Positions 1 through 7,756 of a stretch of 30,286 nucleotides of DNA are shown in pieces. Positions within the stretch are counted from its first letter, which is position 1; the number at the start of each line of letters is the position of its first letter. A program made the position numbers and the translations under genes. Source of the stretch: a virus; the IMG/VR virus record IMGVR_UViG_3300034104_001013, positions 1 through 30,286 of that record; one strand, 5' to 3'. Below the pieces are notes generated by a model. That model ran no database searches and was not told the DNA's origin. It saw only the letters and a list, made by a program, of their open reading frames with translations.

Positions 1-104
1 TCAGTTAGGTCGGTGCGTGATTCTGCGGCTACTGCCTCAAGAATTGCATCCATTTCAGCCTTAACTGCATCGCGGCGCTCTACTACATTGTCAAAATATG
101 ACAT
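1..104 (-). CDS. major capsid protein, N-terminal fragment (cut by window edge)
   Basis: Only the first 34 codons are present, starting MSYFDNVVERR. A good Shine-Dalgarno (TAGGAGA) lies about 8 bases before the ATG at 104. The charged, helical segment (ERRDAVKAEMDAILEA) is what the N-terminal scaffolding (delta) region of an HK97-fold capsid precursor looks like. It directly follows the portal and the capsid protease, where the capsid gene belongs in this phage type. In this family the protease removes the delta region during head maturation. The identification rests mainly on gene order; a separate scaffold gene is possible but less likely. Confidence 0.7.
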   Translation of the reverse strand, partial: MSYFDNVVERRDAVKAEMDAILEAVAAESRTDLT

Positions 105-222
105 TTAGTGATCTCCTATGAGTTGTGTGAATGTGGGTTTGAGGTGGTGGCAATGCTCTCCACGGCGCTTTCAGGGTGTGGGATTTGCTCCGACTTCGCT
201 CTACTACTTTTGTAGCAGAAAT

Positions 223-1731
223 TTATTTTGTGTTGTTGATAATTGCTTGAGCAAGGCGCAGGGAAATCTTGCGACCTTCTTCTTCAGTAGCTTCAGGAAG
301 TGCATCAATGTAACGCAACTCTGACATTTTGTGACCAACTAAAGTTTCAGTTGCTCGGTAGCCATCGCGGTATTCTTCATAAACGCGAATCAAAACTGCA
401 GGGTCATCTTCTTGGGCTTCAATTGTGAAATCGGTACCTGGAATGTTAAGAGTGCCTTCTTGCAAGATGCGTTCAATGCGACCCTTAGCAGTGCCACCGC
501 TTGAATCCCATTCAACATAATCGCCTACCTGCTCGCGGGCTTCTTCTTCAATTTCACCTTCAGCACCTGTAAGCATTGCCATCATCTCAACGGCCTTCAT
601 AATGTAATCGTGGCCTTCGCTCAAATCTTCAAAGATAGAATTTAGAACAACCAAAGATTCACCTGTTACTTCACGGCCTTCTTTAACTGCATCAATTGCC
701 TTGCGTAATGCCTCACGCGCTTCAACTGAAGTTGTTGGGTAGGCAGGATAAGTAACCACTGAAACATCACCATCAGCAAGGCTGACTTCAGTAAGTGTGC
801 GCTGAGAACGATCTTCATTGTATTTTTGACGAATGACACGGAAAGCAAAACTCATTTGGTCAACATCTCCGCGCTCAACCAACTTGTAAAGGTCGCGCCC
901 TTCGCTTGTGTCTGCAATTGTTGCATCCATATACAAACCGCGATCATCTTCGGTAAGCGTGAGAGTGCCATTCTTAGTGCGAGCTAATGGCAAACCTTCA
1001 TGGTTGATAAGAAGGCGCACATCAGGTGTTTCGCTCAATGTCTTACGAAATGCGCCAGGGGCGATTGTTTCAATGAATGGTAGGGGAACACTGGCCTCAT
1101 TGAACACTGCAGCGTATCCACGCAAACGCATTGTTCCATCTTCGGCCTGTCGTGCTTCAACATCGCGCACTGTAAATGTACGGCGTTCAATCTTTTTCAT
1201 TTTGCTCCTTGAATCGGCTTCGGCATCTAGTGCATCAATTTTGCGTTGCGCCCAGTTTTGCGCCCTATCAGAAAAGTTGGAATCTCCACCCCACAACAAC
1301 CAAGCAACTAAACCTGCGCCTGGATATTGAGCATCTGACGGATTATTGTTTTTTGGTGCTTGCCCATCTACTTGATGGCGTGCAAACCACGGTGCCATCT
1401 TACGAACTTTGTTTTCACTTACTCTACCTGCTGCCATCTCGCGTGCTTCACGCTTCGTGCCTTCGGTTAAGCCATCTCCCCCGAAACCTTCTTTGAGATA
1501 ATCCAAACCGCGTTGTGCGTTCTCACGGATAAATGCGGGAACACTTAAATCAACTGCTCGAACTTCTCCACCTGGTTCCATATCTTCAGCAATTGAAACT
1601 GCAACCATCTGATCTATTGCATCTTGTTTTGTATCGTGACAAGCAAGAGTTGTATAAGAGCCATCTGATTCTTCTTTAACGGTTGCCCATCCTGAACAAT
1701 CGGCTTGCTTATCGCTGACAAAATAAGGCAT
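223..1731 (-). CDS. HK97-type prohead maturation protease with N- and C-terminal extra domains
   Basis: This protein cleaves the capsid precursor during head assembly. At 502 residues it is more than twice the size of a bare HK97/U35 protease and has three parts. Residues 1-175 form an actinophage-type N-terminal domain with MAPWFARH (112-119), GAGLVAWLLWGGDSNFSD (138-155) and AQNWAQRKIDAL (157-168). Residues 178-345 are the serine protease, with candidate catalytic H244 in LLINHEG, S294 in QMSFAFRV and an acidic residue near E315. Residues 400-475 (VGDYVEWDSSGGTAKGRIERI through a dG-rich tail to HKMSELRYI) resemble the small beta-barrel of DUF2945/HVA1 Tudor-like proteins. The ATG overlaps the portal stop by one base (TAATG). 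A 118-base untranslated gap separates it from the capsid gene. Protease assignment is strong; the Tudor-like call is by motif only. Confidence 0.9.
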   Translation of the reverse strand: MPYFVSDKQADCSGWATVKEESDGSYTTLACHDTKQDAIDQMVAVSIAEDMEPGGEVRAVDLSVPAFIRENAQRGLDYLKEGFGGDGLTEGTKREAREMAAGRVSENKVRKMAPWFARHQVDGQAPKNNNPSDAQYPGAGLVAWLLWGGDSNFSDRAQNWAQRKIDALDAEADSRSKMKKIERRTFTVRDVEARQAEDGTMRLRGYAAVFNEASVPLPFIETIAPGAFRKTLSETPDVRLLINHEGLPLARTKNGTLTLTEDDRGLYMDATIADTSEGRDLYKLVERGDVDQMSFAFRVIRQKYNEDRSQRTLTEVSLADGDVSVVTYPAYPTTSVEAREALRKAIDAVKEGREVTGESLVVLNSIFEDLSEGHDYIMKAVEMMAMLTGAEGEIEEEAREQVGDYVEWDSSGGTAKGRIERILQEGTLNIPGTDFTIEAQEDDPAVLIRVYEEYRDGYRATETLVGHKMSELRYIDALPEATEEEGRKISLRLAQAIINNTK

Positions 1732-3125
1732 TACTTAACCTCATACACGGCTGCTGGGTCGGCTGGGTCAATTGTTGATACTTGCTGCAATTGGCTAGAT
1801 GGAACGCCAGTGTGCTTCATATCAGGTAAGCCAACTGCCTGTGTTACCGCTGCTGGGTCAAAGCCAACTTGAATAAGACTTGCAGCAATTTCAGTGCGTA
1901 GCTTTAAGCCAACATCCTTTGCATCTGCTGCATCAATGTTTTGCAATGGAACGCGGTACTGATCGCCAGCCTCAATTGGTGCCATATCTTCGTAGGCATG
2001 AACATCGTTAAGTGAAAGGAAACCTTCACGCAATCCCTTTGTGTAAGACTCATAACGCTCAAGTGTTGTGCCACGAAGTAGCGCATCTAGGTTGAAGCGA
2101 ATAAATCCATCAGGTTCAGGCAGCAATGATGACATCGCCTGTTCAATACGCTCCAAGATTGGGCGCAATGAATACTGAACAAATGAAAGATTTTGTGCTT
2201 CAACTGATGCAAATGACATTGCACCCGCTACTGGATGGCCAATCAACGCCAATGGAACGCGGAAAATTCTGCAAACTTCTTCAACACTGAAGCGCCTTGA
2301 TTCCAAAAGTTGAGCATCTTGGGCGTTAATTGTTAGTGGCTCAAATGATGCACCGCCTGAAAGGATGCCAATTTTGCCTGCGCGATAAGGACCAACATGG
2401 GTTAAGTTCCAGTTGCGCCCAATATCTTGTGCCTGCTCTTGTGTTAACTCGCCAGGAACTGCAATCACGCCACCAGGGTTTGCTGCATTTCCAAAGTATG
2501 AAGCGGCATAAGTATCTGCTGCCATTGCTGCACCGATAGTTGTGCGGCAAGCGGCGATTGGTGAAAGGCCATATAGCTCACCAGGCAAACGGAAATCAGG
2601 AATGTGCAAGATGTCGCGAGCGCCTATTTTCTGCTCATACAACCCTTGTTCATCTCTGATTTTTACATAATAAATTAAAGGCTCACCTGGTGCTTGGCGT
2701 TCAATGCGAACATTACGCGGGTCAAGCACATAAGTTTCCATTACTTCATCTTTATCATCACGAACCAAAAGAATAAATGCGTTGCCATTTAGTTTGAATG
2801 AGGTAATGATCTGCTCATAAAATTCCATTTTTGTTGTTTCAGGATTAGGATTTTGAACCCAATTTGGAATCTCACCATAAACTGCAGCATAAGAAAGGCG
2901 GGCGCGACCACGGCGAACATAAGCGCTGACTGGCAAAGATGAAATTGTGTCAGACAAAAGGCGGATGCAAGAATAAACAGTTGACATTCTGATTGCGGTT
3001 TCGTCATCAACAACAACGCCTGCCAAAGTTTCATAGGCAGGGCGGCCTGGAATTAGCGGTTCAATAAATTGATTATTGCCTGAACGCTTCTCACTATTGT
3101 CGCGCAATCGGTTTGATAAACTCAT
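1731..3125 (-). CDS. HK97-family portal protein
   Basis: Portal subunit (464 residues), which forms the dodecameric ring at the capsid vertex for DNA entry and tail attachment. The family pattern is clear: an early AIRMSTVYSCIRLLSDTISSLP segment, FKLNGNAFILLVRD around residue 110, GLSPIAACR, a long stem region, and SVEEVCRIFRVPLALIGH (about residues 280-297), typical of HK97-type portals. It lies between the terminase with its small membrane gene and the protease, as expected. Its ATG overlaps the preceding small gene by one base and its stop overlaps the protease start by one base, so translation is probably coupled. Confidence 0.95.
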   Translation of the reverse strand: MSLSNRLRDNSEKRSGNNQFIEPLIPGRPAYETLAGVVVDDETAIRMSTVYSCIRLLSDTISSLPVSAYVRRGRARLSYAAVYGEIPNWVQNPNPETTKMEFYEQIITSFKLNGNAFILLVRDDKDEVMETYVLDPRNVRIERQAPGEPLIYYVKIRDEQGLYEQKIGARDILHIPDFRLPGELYGLSPIAACRTTIGAAMAADTYAASYFGNAANPGGVIAVPGELTQEQAQDIGRNWNLTHVGPYRAGKIGILSGGASFEPLTINAQDAQLLESRRFSVEEVCRIFRVPLALIGHPVAGAMSFASVEAQNLSFVQYSLRPILERIEQAMSSLLPEPDGFIRFNLDALLRGTTLERYESYTKGLREGFLSLNDVHAYEDMAPIEAGDQYRVPLQNIDAADAKDVGLKLRTEIAASLIQVGFDPAAVTQAVGLPDMKHTGVPSSQLQQVSTIDPADPAAVYEVK

Positions 3126-3265
3126 TAGTTAGCCTTTTCTGTAATCCACACTAGAAAAACACCTGCAACAATTAAAGCTAATGGCACTGAAATCATTGCA
3201 AGGCCAGTTGTTGCAAGAGTTACACCCACAACTTCAACTGCAACTGATAGATCAATCTTCTTCAT
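3125..3265 (-). CDS. small membrane protein between terminase and portal
   Basis: A 46-residue protein beginning MKKIDLSVAVEVVGV. A hydrophobic stretch (about residues 9-42, VVGVTLATTGLAMISVPLAL then IVAGVFLVWI) is long enough for one long or two short membrane segments, followed by a charged ITEKAN tail. The stop overlaps the portal ATG (TAATG) and the terminase stop lies 8 bases upstream. The start is preceded by GGGAGCATA, an acceptable ribosome site. Tiny membrane genes occur in the same slot in other actinophages, but I know of no established function. Confidence 0.75.
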   Translation of the reverse strand: MKKIDLSVAVEVVGVTLATTGLAMISVPLALIVAGVFLVWITEKAN

Positions 3266-3273
3266 TATGCTCC

Positions 3274-4803
3274 CTATACCTGAATTGAAAAATACCGAGC
3301 AACTGGTGCTGGCGGTTCGGCTGGTTGTGTAGCGCGATCATAGCCAAAGATTGAAGCAACGGCGGCATCCACCTTACGCCTGCTACTTGCTTTGGCAACC
3401 ATAACACCACGGCTAGATTGTTTTGTTACGCAGTTTGCAACATGGCGTGCAAGTCGTTCATCTCCATCGTGGGTGAATGATTCATTCACAACGGCTTCGT
3501 AGAACTTTTGTGTTGCGGGTACCATATTTGCAGCACTGTTGGGGTAACTAACAACTGGCAAGCCTTCTTCATCAAGAACCATAAAAGTTCGTTGCCATCT
3601 TGCTGGGTCGAATACGATTTCTTTGACATTGAATCTTTCATCTCTAAATGTGCTAACAATCGTTTCTTCAACTTCAGCAACTGGAATATGCCAACCTTGT
3701 TCAGCATCATCGGGGCGTTCCCATAATCCAACAACCATCAGGTGAGGCTTTTCACCACCCAATAACCACATCACTAACGCGGTTGAGTCGTTCGAAAACG
3801 CACCATCAAAAGCCAAAATAACTTCTTCGCCAGGTTCAGGAAATCTATCTGTGTCCTTGAGCGCTTCCCAAGCACCAGTTGGCAACCACGCTACTGAAGT
3901 ATTTACAAAACAATTCAGGCGCTTGGTGCGAAACTCAGCTTCAGGTGTACGCAAAACTGCGCTTTGCATTTCCTCTTTGTCAAGCAAATCGTCATAACCT
4001 GGGTTTGCCTCTTGCCACAATGATTCGTCACGGTGATCGGCTTCAGGTTGTGTTGGCTCCCACCACGAAAAGAAAAATGATGGGTCTTTTTTCTCGCCCT
4101 TTACAACCTGTTGGCCGTATTGGTAAAGCGAGTAACAAAGAGAATCTTGGCCGTTGCTTTGTGTCTTAACACCTGCAGTTGTGATGCCAAGAAGAAGTGA
4201 GTCGGCTCTAGCACCACCTGCAAGACTAAGCACATTCCAAAGTTCCCAAGAAGGTTGGGCGTGAACTTCATCAAAGATTACAAGCGGTGAAGGGTTCAAA
4301 CCTTCTTTTGAATACGCTTCGGCAGAAAGTACGCGGTACACACTGCCTTTATCTTTGAACTCAATTGCATCGCGGTAAAGCGTGAACATTGATGATAGTT
4401 CTTCATCCAATTCAATCATTCGCTTAGCAGTACCAAACACAATGCGTGCCTGGTCGCGGTCTGCTGCGCAAGAATAAATTTCTGAACCGTTGCCACCAAG
4501 TGTTAAACCAGCCAAGCCCATTGATGCTGCCAATGCGCTCTTGCCGTTCTTTCTCGACATCCCCACCAGCGCGGTGCGGTGTCTGAAACGGCCATCTTCA
4601 CGGCGTGCAAGAGTGTGCTTCAATAATTCCTTTTGCCATCCGCGCAATTCAAGCAACTTGCCAGCAGGGGAAGCAACAGAATCTTTTGTTACTCGACAAA
4701 CGGCTTCGGCAAAGTTTGCATACAACTCGCCATCGCCACGCATCTGATCTTCAATTGGCACTGGCGTTAACCAGCGCGGTGGCCAACCTGGAACATCAGC
4801 CAT
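3274..4803 (-). CDS. terL: terminase large subunit
   Basis: ATP-driven packaging motor and nuclease, 509 residues, the normal length. The ATPase part shows a Walker A variant GMSRKNGKSA (81-90) and Walker B LVIFDE (174-179), followed by the coupling motif GITTAG (206-211). The C-terminal RNase H-like nuclease shows ILAFDGAFSNDSTAL (D333), FDPARW (D399) and RRKVDAAVA (D479), giving the three metal-binding acids. Its ATG overlaps the end of the small-subunit gene by 8 bases, suggesting coupled translation. It belongs to the phage terminase family (Terminase_1-like) seen with P27-type small subunits. Confidence 0.97.
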   Translation of the reverse strand: MADVPGWPPRWLTPVPIEDQMRGDGELYANFAEAVCRVTKDSVASPAGKLLELRGWQKELLKHTLARREDGRFRHRTALVGMSRKNGKSALAASMGLAGLTLGGNGSEIYSCAADRDQARIVFGTAKRMIELDEELSSMFTLYRDAIEFKDKGSVYRVLSAEAYSKEGLNPSPLVIFDEVHAQPSWELWNVLSLAGGARADSLLLGITTAGVKTQSNGQDSLCYSLYQYGQQVVKGEKKDPSFFFSWWEPTQPEADHRDESLWQEANPGYDDLLDKEEMQSAVLRTPEAEFRTKRLNCFVNTSVAWLPTGAWEALKDTDRFPEPGEEVILAFDGAFSNDSTALVMWLLGGEKPHLMVVGLWERPDDAEQGWHIPVAEVEETIVSTFRDERFNVKEIVFDPARWQRTFMVLDEEGLPVVSYPNSAANMVPATQKFYEAVVNESFTHDGDERLARHVANCVTKQSSRGVMVAKASSRRKVDAAVASIFGYDRATQPAEPPAPVARYFSIQV

Positions 4804-5257
4804 TCTTTTTTTGCTGCTCTAACAACTGGGCCAATTTGCCCTTAGCCGTTACTTCAGCAACCCCCAACTTACTGCGATCAATTGGCGTTAAGCCAAGCAA
4901 TGAAAGCAATTTAATAATGTCACCTTCAACGGTGTTTAACATTCCAAACAACGGGTTTGCATACGCATAGCCTTTGTCAGTGTAAAGAACAAAATCTGAT
5001 TGAGCCATCTTTGCCTGTAGCTCGTACTTCTTATCCATCTTTTCACAAAGTTCAATGAGCAACTTACTATCGCTGGTTGCAATCCACGGTGCCATCTCGC
5101 GCACATCAGCCCAAAGTTTTTTACCGTTGTCGCTCAAATGAATTGGCGCATCGCCTTTAATTTGTGGCAGTGCAATCACATTCTTTAGATCAGGCAGTTT
5201 CTGTTTGCCTGGGTTTCCGTTCTTGCGTTTAACTTCATTCGGTTTTGCTGCGCTCAC
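4796..5257 (-). CDS. terS: terminase small subunit, P27 family
   Basis: DNA-recognition subunit of the packaging complex (153 residues). The N-terminus (MSAAKPNEVKRKNGNPGKQK) is the basic RxNGNPGK segment seen in P27-type small terminases. LSDNGKKLWADVREM, a helical core and a C-terminal GLTPIDRSKLGV segment also fit the family. The start is a GTG at 5257 with only a weak ribosome site. Upstream is a gene-free stretch (5258-5482) with repeats that may be its binding site. The stop overlaps the large-subunit ATG. Confidence 0.9.
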   Translation of the reverse strand: MSAAKPNEVKRKNGNPGKQKLPDLKNVIALPQIKGDAPIHLSDNGKKLWADVREMAPWIATSDSKLLIELCEKMDKKYELQAKMAQSDFVLYTDKGYAYANPLFGMLNTVEGDIIKLLSLLGLTPIDRSKLGVAEVTAKGKLAQLLEQQKKNG

Positions 5258-5482
5258 TTGTTTCCATTCGCTCAGGAATCTAACGCCCCCGTTAGTTTCG
5301 ATTACCTTGCTTTTTCAAAATTCGGACATTTAAGACAAATCAGTTCAAACCAGTTCAAACCAGTTCAAACCCGCCACCCCCCACACATCGGCGATATGCG
5401 TTTGCAGGGCATCGGGGTTTATATCCCGCACGCTTACGCAACTTTATACCCGTACCCAGTAATGCCACGGGGGGGTGGTGTG
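5258..5482. other. non-coding gap upstream of terS; candidate cos/pac packaging region
   Basis: No convincing gene on either strand in 225 bases of an otherwise tightly packed genome. It holds a 6-base inverted repeat (CTAACG/CGTTAG, 5280-5295, loop CCCC), three exact tandem copies of CAGTTCAAAC (5341-5370), and two opposed C/G-rich blocks (CCACCCCCCACAC at 5374-5386 and GGGGGGGTGGTGTG near 5467-5481). It lies between HNH nuclease genes and the small terminase gene. In HK97-like and many actinophages this is where the cohesive-end or packaging-start site is found. The role is inference from position and repeats. Confidence 0.45.
5341..5370. repeat. three tandem copies of CAGTTCAAAC
   Basis: Three perfect 10-base direct repeats, one helical turn apart, 84 bases upstream of the terS start. 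Such phased repeats suit binding by an oligomeric small terminase, as in R-sites of cos regions. No protein-coding frame explains them. Confidence 0.85.
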
Positions 5483-5788
5483 CTATGAGTTACCTTTGCG
5501 ACTGTTGTGCATACGGCACAGGACACGAAGGTTACTAATCTCAAGGCGTAGATAGGGTGCATCACTTAAAGGAATGATGTGATCAACTGTTAAATCTTTA
5601 TTGGTGCAACCTGGTATTGAACAGAAAGGTTGCTGCTCTCTTAGTTGCTTGCTTAGCTTGTTCCAACTGTAGTCGTATCCTCGCTGGGTACGGGTGGGGC
5701 GACCTCTTTCTTTAATGCGCTGACAATCAACACATCTACTTGCTCGCACTACCTTGCCACATCCCGCACAAGGTCTAGGCAACACCAT
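5483..5788 (-). CDS. HNH endonuclease next to terminase
   Basis: A 101-residue nuclease from the ATG at 5788, chosen because GGAG lies 7 bases upstream; an earlier in-frame ATG at 5815 would overlap the previous gene by 41 bases. Order: an N-terminal zinc ribbon (C7, C10, C19, C22), a linker, then the HNH domain with C56/C61, LTVDHIIPL (H70), EISNLRVLCRMHNSRKG (N86, H94). HNH proteins encoded beside terminases assist cos cleavage and packaging in HK97-like phages. The position just before the candidate cos region fits that role here; the specific activity is inferred. Confidence 0.9.
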   Translation of the reverse strand: MVLPRPCAGCGKVVRASRCVDCQRIKERGRPTRTQRGYDYSWNKLSKQLREQQPFCSIPGCTNKDLTVDHIIPLSDAPYLRLEISNLRVLCRMHNSRKGNS

Positions 5789-6149
5789 CTGTTCGCTCCA
5801 AGTATTCAATGGCAACTGATAACAATGTTGTGCTATCTCTAAAGTTACCTAAGCCAATGTTGCAATGGTGACATAACAAACCGCGTATCTTCTTTGTTTC
5901 GTGGTTATGGTCAACACTTAACTCACGCTTAAACTCTGTTGCTGACACACCACATATTGCACACGCATTGTTTTGTTCAACTAACAACTTTGCATATTCG
6001 TATGTTGATAGGTTTGTTATCTTGCGTTCTGTATGTCTGCAATCAATGCAAACATTTCGTTTGCGGTTTCCTGTTCGTCTGTCTGCATGGTAAGCATCTA
6101 AATCTTTATCTATCTTGCATTTGCTACAGACTTGCGTATTACTCATCAT
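5775..6149 (-). CDS. recombination endonuclease VII-like HNH nuclease
   Basis: A 124-residue protein with two N-terminal CxxC pairs (C8/C11, C34/C37) and an endonuclease VII-type core: C63/C66, LSVDHNHETKKIRGLLCHHC (78-96, catalytic DHxH with C93/C96), then NIGLGNFRDS. T4 endonuclease VII resolves branched DNA such as Holliday junctions before packaging; relatives beside terminases are common in actinophages. ATGATG allows a start at 6149 or 6146. It overlaps the preceding small gene and the following HNH gene, so it belongs to the same transcript. Confidence 0.9.
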   Translation of the reverse strand: MMSNTQVCSKCKIDKDLDAYHADRRTGNRKRNVCIDCRHTERKITNLSTYEYAKLLVEQNNACAICGVSATEFKRELSVDHNHETKKIRGLLCHHCNIGLGNFRDSTTLLSVAIEYLERTDGVA

Positions 6150-6318
6150 CCTCTTGAACTGCCTCTAAATCTTCATTGACTACACAATAACGATTGTAAG
6201 CATCAAGAGTTGAGTTAGTTGCTCTTGTCAACAATGTTTCAATAGCATCAAATGACATCTGTTGATCTGTCATTATGTCTGTTGAGACATCACCAATTGT
6301 TACCGCAATACTTAGCAT
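6139..6318 (-). CDS. small hypothetical protein (59 aa)
   Basis: Begins MLSIAVTIGDVSTDIMTDQQ and ends with an acidic tail (LEAVQEDDE). Its ATG overlaps the stop of the previous small gene and its stop overlaps the endonuclease VII-like gene. No recognisable domain or membrane segment. Tight coupling on both sides supports it being real; the function is unknown. Confidence 0.6.
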   Translation of the reverse strand: MLSIAVTIGDVSTDIMTDQQMSFDAIETLLTRATNSTLDAYNRYCVVNEDLEAVQEDDE

Positions 6319-6464
6319 TGCATTAGCTCCAATCGGCTATCAAGTAAATCGTCAATTAACTTATCAATGATGTGCTTCTTGGAATCAATTGTGTGGCTGC
6401 GAGTGAGATAGGCGTGAAAGATTGCCTCATCAACTTCTTCTATTGTTTCGGTATCCATATCCAT
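6312..6464 (-). CDS. small hypothetical protein (50 aa)
   Basis: Begins MDMDTETIEEVDEAIFHAYL and ends LLDSRLELMQC; an alternative ATG lies two codons later (6458), where GGATGG could act as ribosome site. It is mostly charged helix without a known motif. It is the first gene after a promoter-like sequence and hairpin (6480-6564), so it may open the packaging/head transcript. Confidence 0.55.
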   Translation of the reverse strand: MDMDTETIEEVDEAIFHAYLTRSHTIDSKKHIIDKLIDDLLDSRLELMQC

Positions 6465-6479
6465 CCATAAATGAGTAAA

Positions 6480-6499
6480 GCCCAACCAATTGGCTGGGC
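6480..6499 (-). terminator. leader hairpin, weak terminator or attenuator
   Basis: A near-perfect inverted repeat (GCCCAnCC-AATT-GGnTGGGC; the n pair is G-U in the leftward RNA). In the leftward RNA it is followed by CUUUACUC, a poor U-tract. It lies between the promoter-like sequence at 6532-6564 and the first ATG of the packaging operon, so it could attenuate late transcription or end read-through from the early operon. Confidence 0.4.
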
Positions 6500-6531
6500 G
6501 GTGTAATTAGATAGCAATACCTGTTAACGAA

Positions 6532-6564
6532 AGTGTAGCAAGAGATTCTGAACTTTTCTGTCAA
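6532..6564 (-). promoter_or_regulatory. candidate leftward promoter for the HNH-terminase-head operon
   Basis: Reading leftward there is TTGACA (6564-6559) and, 21 bases on, an extended -10 TGC-TACACT (6540-6532). The spacer is longer than ideal, so the extended -10 may carry the activity. The same -10 hexamer TACACT occurs before the proteasome-like gene at 15522-15517. It occupies a 103-base gap just after a zinc/HTH gene. Confidence 0.4.
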
Positions 6565-6567
6565 GTT

Positions 6568-7299
6568 TTATCTACTGGCAATGACACCAGCCAAATCATA
6601 CAAACTGCCACGGCGTTCAATGTTGTTGGCCTTCACGATCTTATACACCTGGCGTTGAGTGATACCAAGCCACAATGCAATTGCCTCGACATCTAAAAAG
6701 AACTTACGGGTTGGGTTAGACATTGCCAAAGCTACAAGGCGCAACACTGTCCAGGATTGTTTGCACCCAAAGCAAGTAACATCACTCATAAGGTTTTCGG
6801 CATCAATGACCACGAACTTATGGCAATCATCTGTTGGGCAGGGGATTCGGCGGGGTTGCTCAACAAATTGTTTTGCAGCAGCCATTCCCTTGCTATGTAG
6901 TTCTTTAACCTCACTGTAGAAATCTCCAGCCCATTCCTGCCCCATCGTCCAATCAAGGTGAGCAAGGTGAAAGTCGCAGGTTGCTTGAACTTCAGCATCT
7001 GTTGTTGGTTCCTTCTTCAGCAATGCAGGCGGTGTCAATTGTCTAGCCGATCTAATCTCTGATTCCCACGAATGAAGGATTGCCAGTAGCTCAATAGCCA
7101 TTGAATAATCTAAGGCGTTGACATTGACCCCAATTGACCTTTCAGCACTAGCAGCACCTGAACCTGATCTACCTGGTGCAATGTGGTCAGCAGCCAACAT
7201 CTGAAGGTTGGGGATATTGCCCAGCCATCCGATTATTGCCTTGTAACACCCACGGCAGGTGGTTGCATCTGTTGGGCGCTGGCAAATGTTGCAGTTCAA
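6568..7299 (-). CDS. zinc-ribbon and helix-turn-helix protein
   Basis: A 243-residue protein with two zinc sites and a DNA-binding end. It has an N-terminal ribbon C3/C6-C15/C18, a helical middle, a second ribbon C154/C159-C176/C179, and a C-terminal HTH-like segment VEAIALWLGITQRQVYKIVK (204-223). It starts inside the stop of the preceding gene (ATGA). The layout suits a phage DNA-binding or regulatory protein linked to replication or late switching. It is the last gene before the presumed late promoter, so late-gene control is a reasonable but unproven idea. Confidence 0.75.
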   Translation of the reverse strand: MNCNICQRPTDATTCRGCYKAIIGWLGNIPNLQMLAADHIAPGRSGSGAASAERSIGVNVNALDYSMAIELLAILHSWESEIRSARQLTPPALLKKEPTTDAEVQATCDFHLAHLDWTMGQEWAGDFYSEVKELHSKGMAAAKQFVEQPRRIPCPTDDCHKFVVIDAENLMSDVTCFGCKQSWTVLRLVALAMSNPTRKFFLDVEAIALWLGITQRQVYKIVKANNIERRGSLYDLAGVIASR

Positions 7300-7637
7300 A
7301 ATGGCACCTTCTCACTGGTTGTGGATAACTTTACCCGATTGAAATAATCAGGTGCTTCTTCGGCAAATACAGTTAATGCTCGGCAAGTATGGGTGGCAAG
7401 CACAATGGGGTCGGCAGCCGTCATTCGCCCAGCCGTTCTACGGGTTGCCTCAAATGAAACGGCGGTGCGGTGGACTTGGTAGGTGCCAAGCCCTGATGTG
7501 AGTGCCAAGACTTCTTGCACAAGGTTGAGGCGAGCCGTATCAAGTTTCACATCGCACCGACTGGATGCACTGACCCCTGCCCAAATCAGATTGCCACATT
7601 TTTGGCAACTGATAGGTTTGAAATCTAATTCACTCAT
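7296..7637 (-). CDS. zinc-ribbon hypothetical protein (113 aa)
   Basis: An N-terminal zinc-ribbon-like cysteine set (CQKCGN at 11-16, C28) and later HTC (83-85) could bind one metal. The middle (TARLNLVQEVLALTSGLGTY) is helical. It precedes and overlaps the larger zinc/HTH gene by four bases and follows the repeat-rich gap 7638-7777, so it would be the first gene controlled by that region. No family recognised. Confidence 0.65.
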   Translation of the reverse strand: MSELDFKPISCQKCGNLIWAGVSASSRCDVKLDTARLNLVQEVLALTSGLGTYQVHRTAVSFEATRRTAGRMTAADPIVLATHTCRALTVFAEEAPDYFNRVKLSTTSEKVPF

Positions 7638-7674
7638 TAGGCGTACCTGTACCGAGTGTGATGGTGTACCTATT

Positions 7675-7696
7675 ACCGCTTATATACATAAGCGGT
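7675..7696. repeat. perfect 9-bp inverted repeat ACCGCTTAT/ATAAGCGGT
   Basis: The arms are 7675-7683 and 7688-7696 with a four-base spacer (ATAC). Short spacing favours binding by a dimeric protein or a cruciform. It is within the gap between the primase and zinc-ribbon genes. Confidence 0.85.
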
Positions 7697-7729
7697 ACAG
7701 TACGCACACCGATCACGCTCATAACTGCC

Positions 7730-7756
7730 TGTGTACCTAAAATAAAAAGGTACACA
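7730..7756. repeat. perfect 9-bp inverted repeat TGTGTACCT/AGGTACACA
   Basis: The arms are 7730-7738 and 7748-7756, separated by AAAATAAAA. The half-site core recurs at least three more times in the gap, as in iteron-type origins or multi-site operators. Confidence 0.85.

Noticed and set aside
5258-5488. Plus-strand open frame in the gap upstream of terS
   Set aside because: No ribosome site, no recognisable protein pattern, and it crosses repeats and G-runs typical of non-coding sequence.
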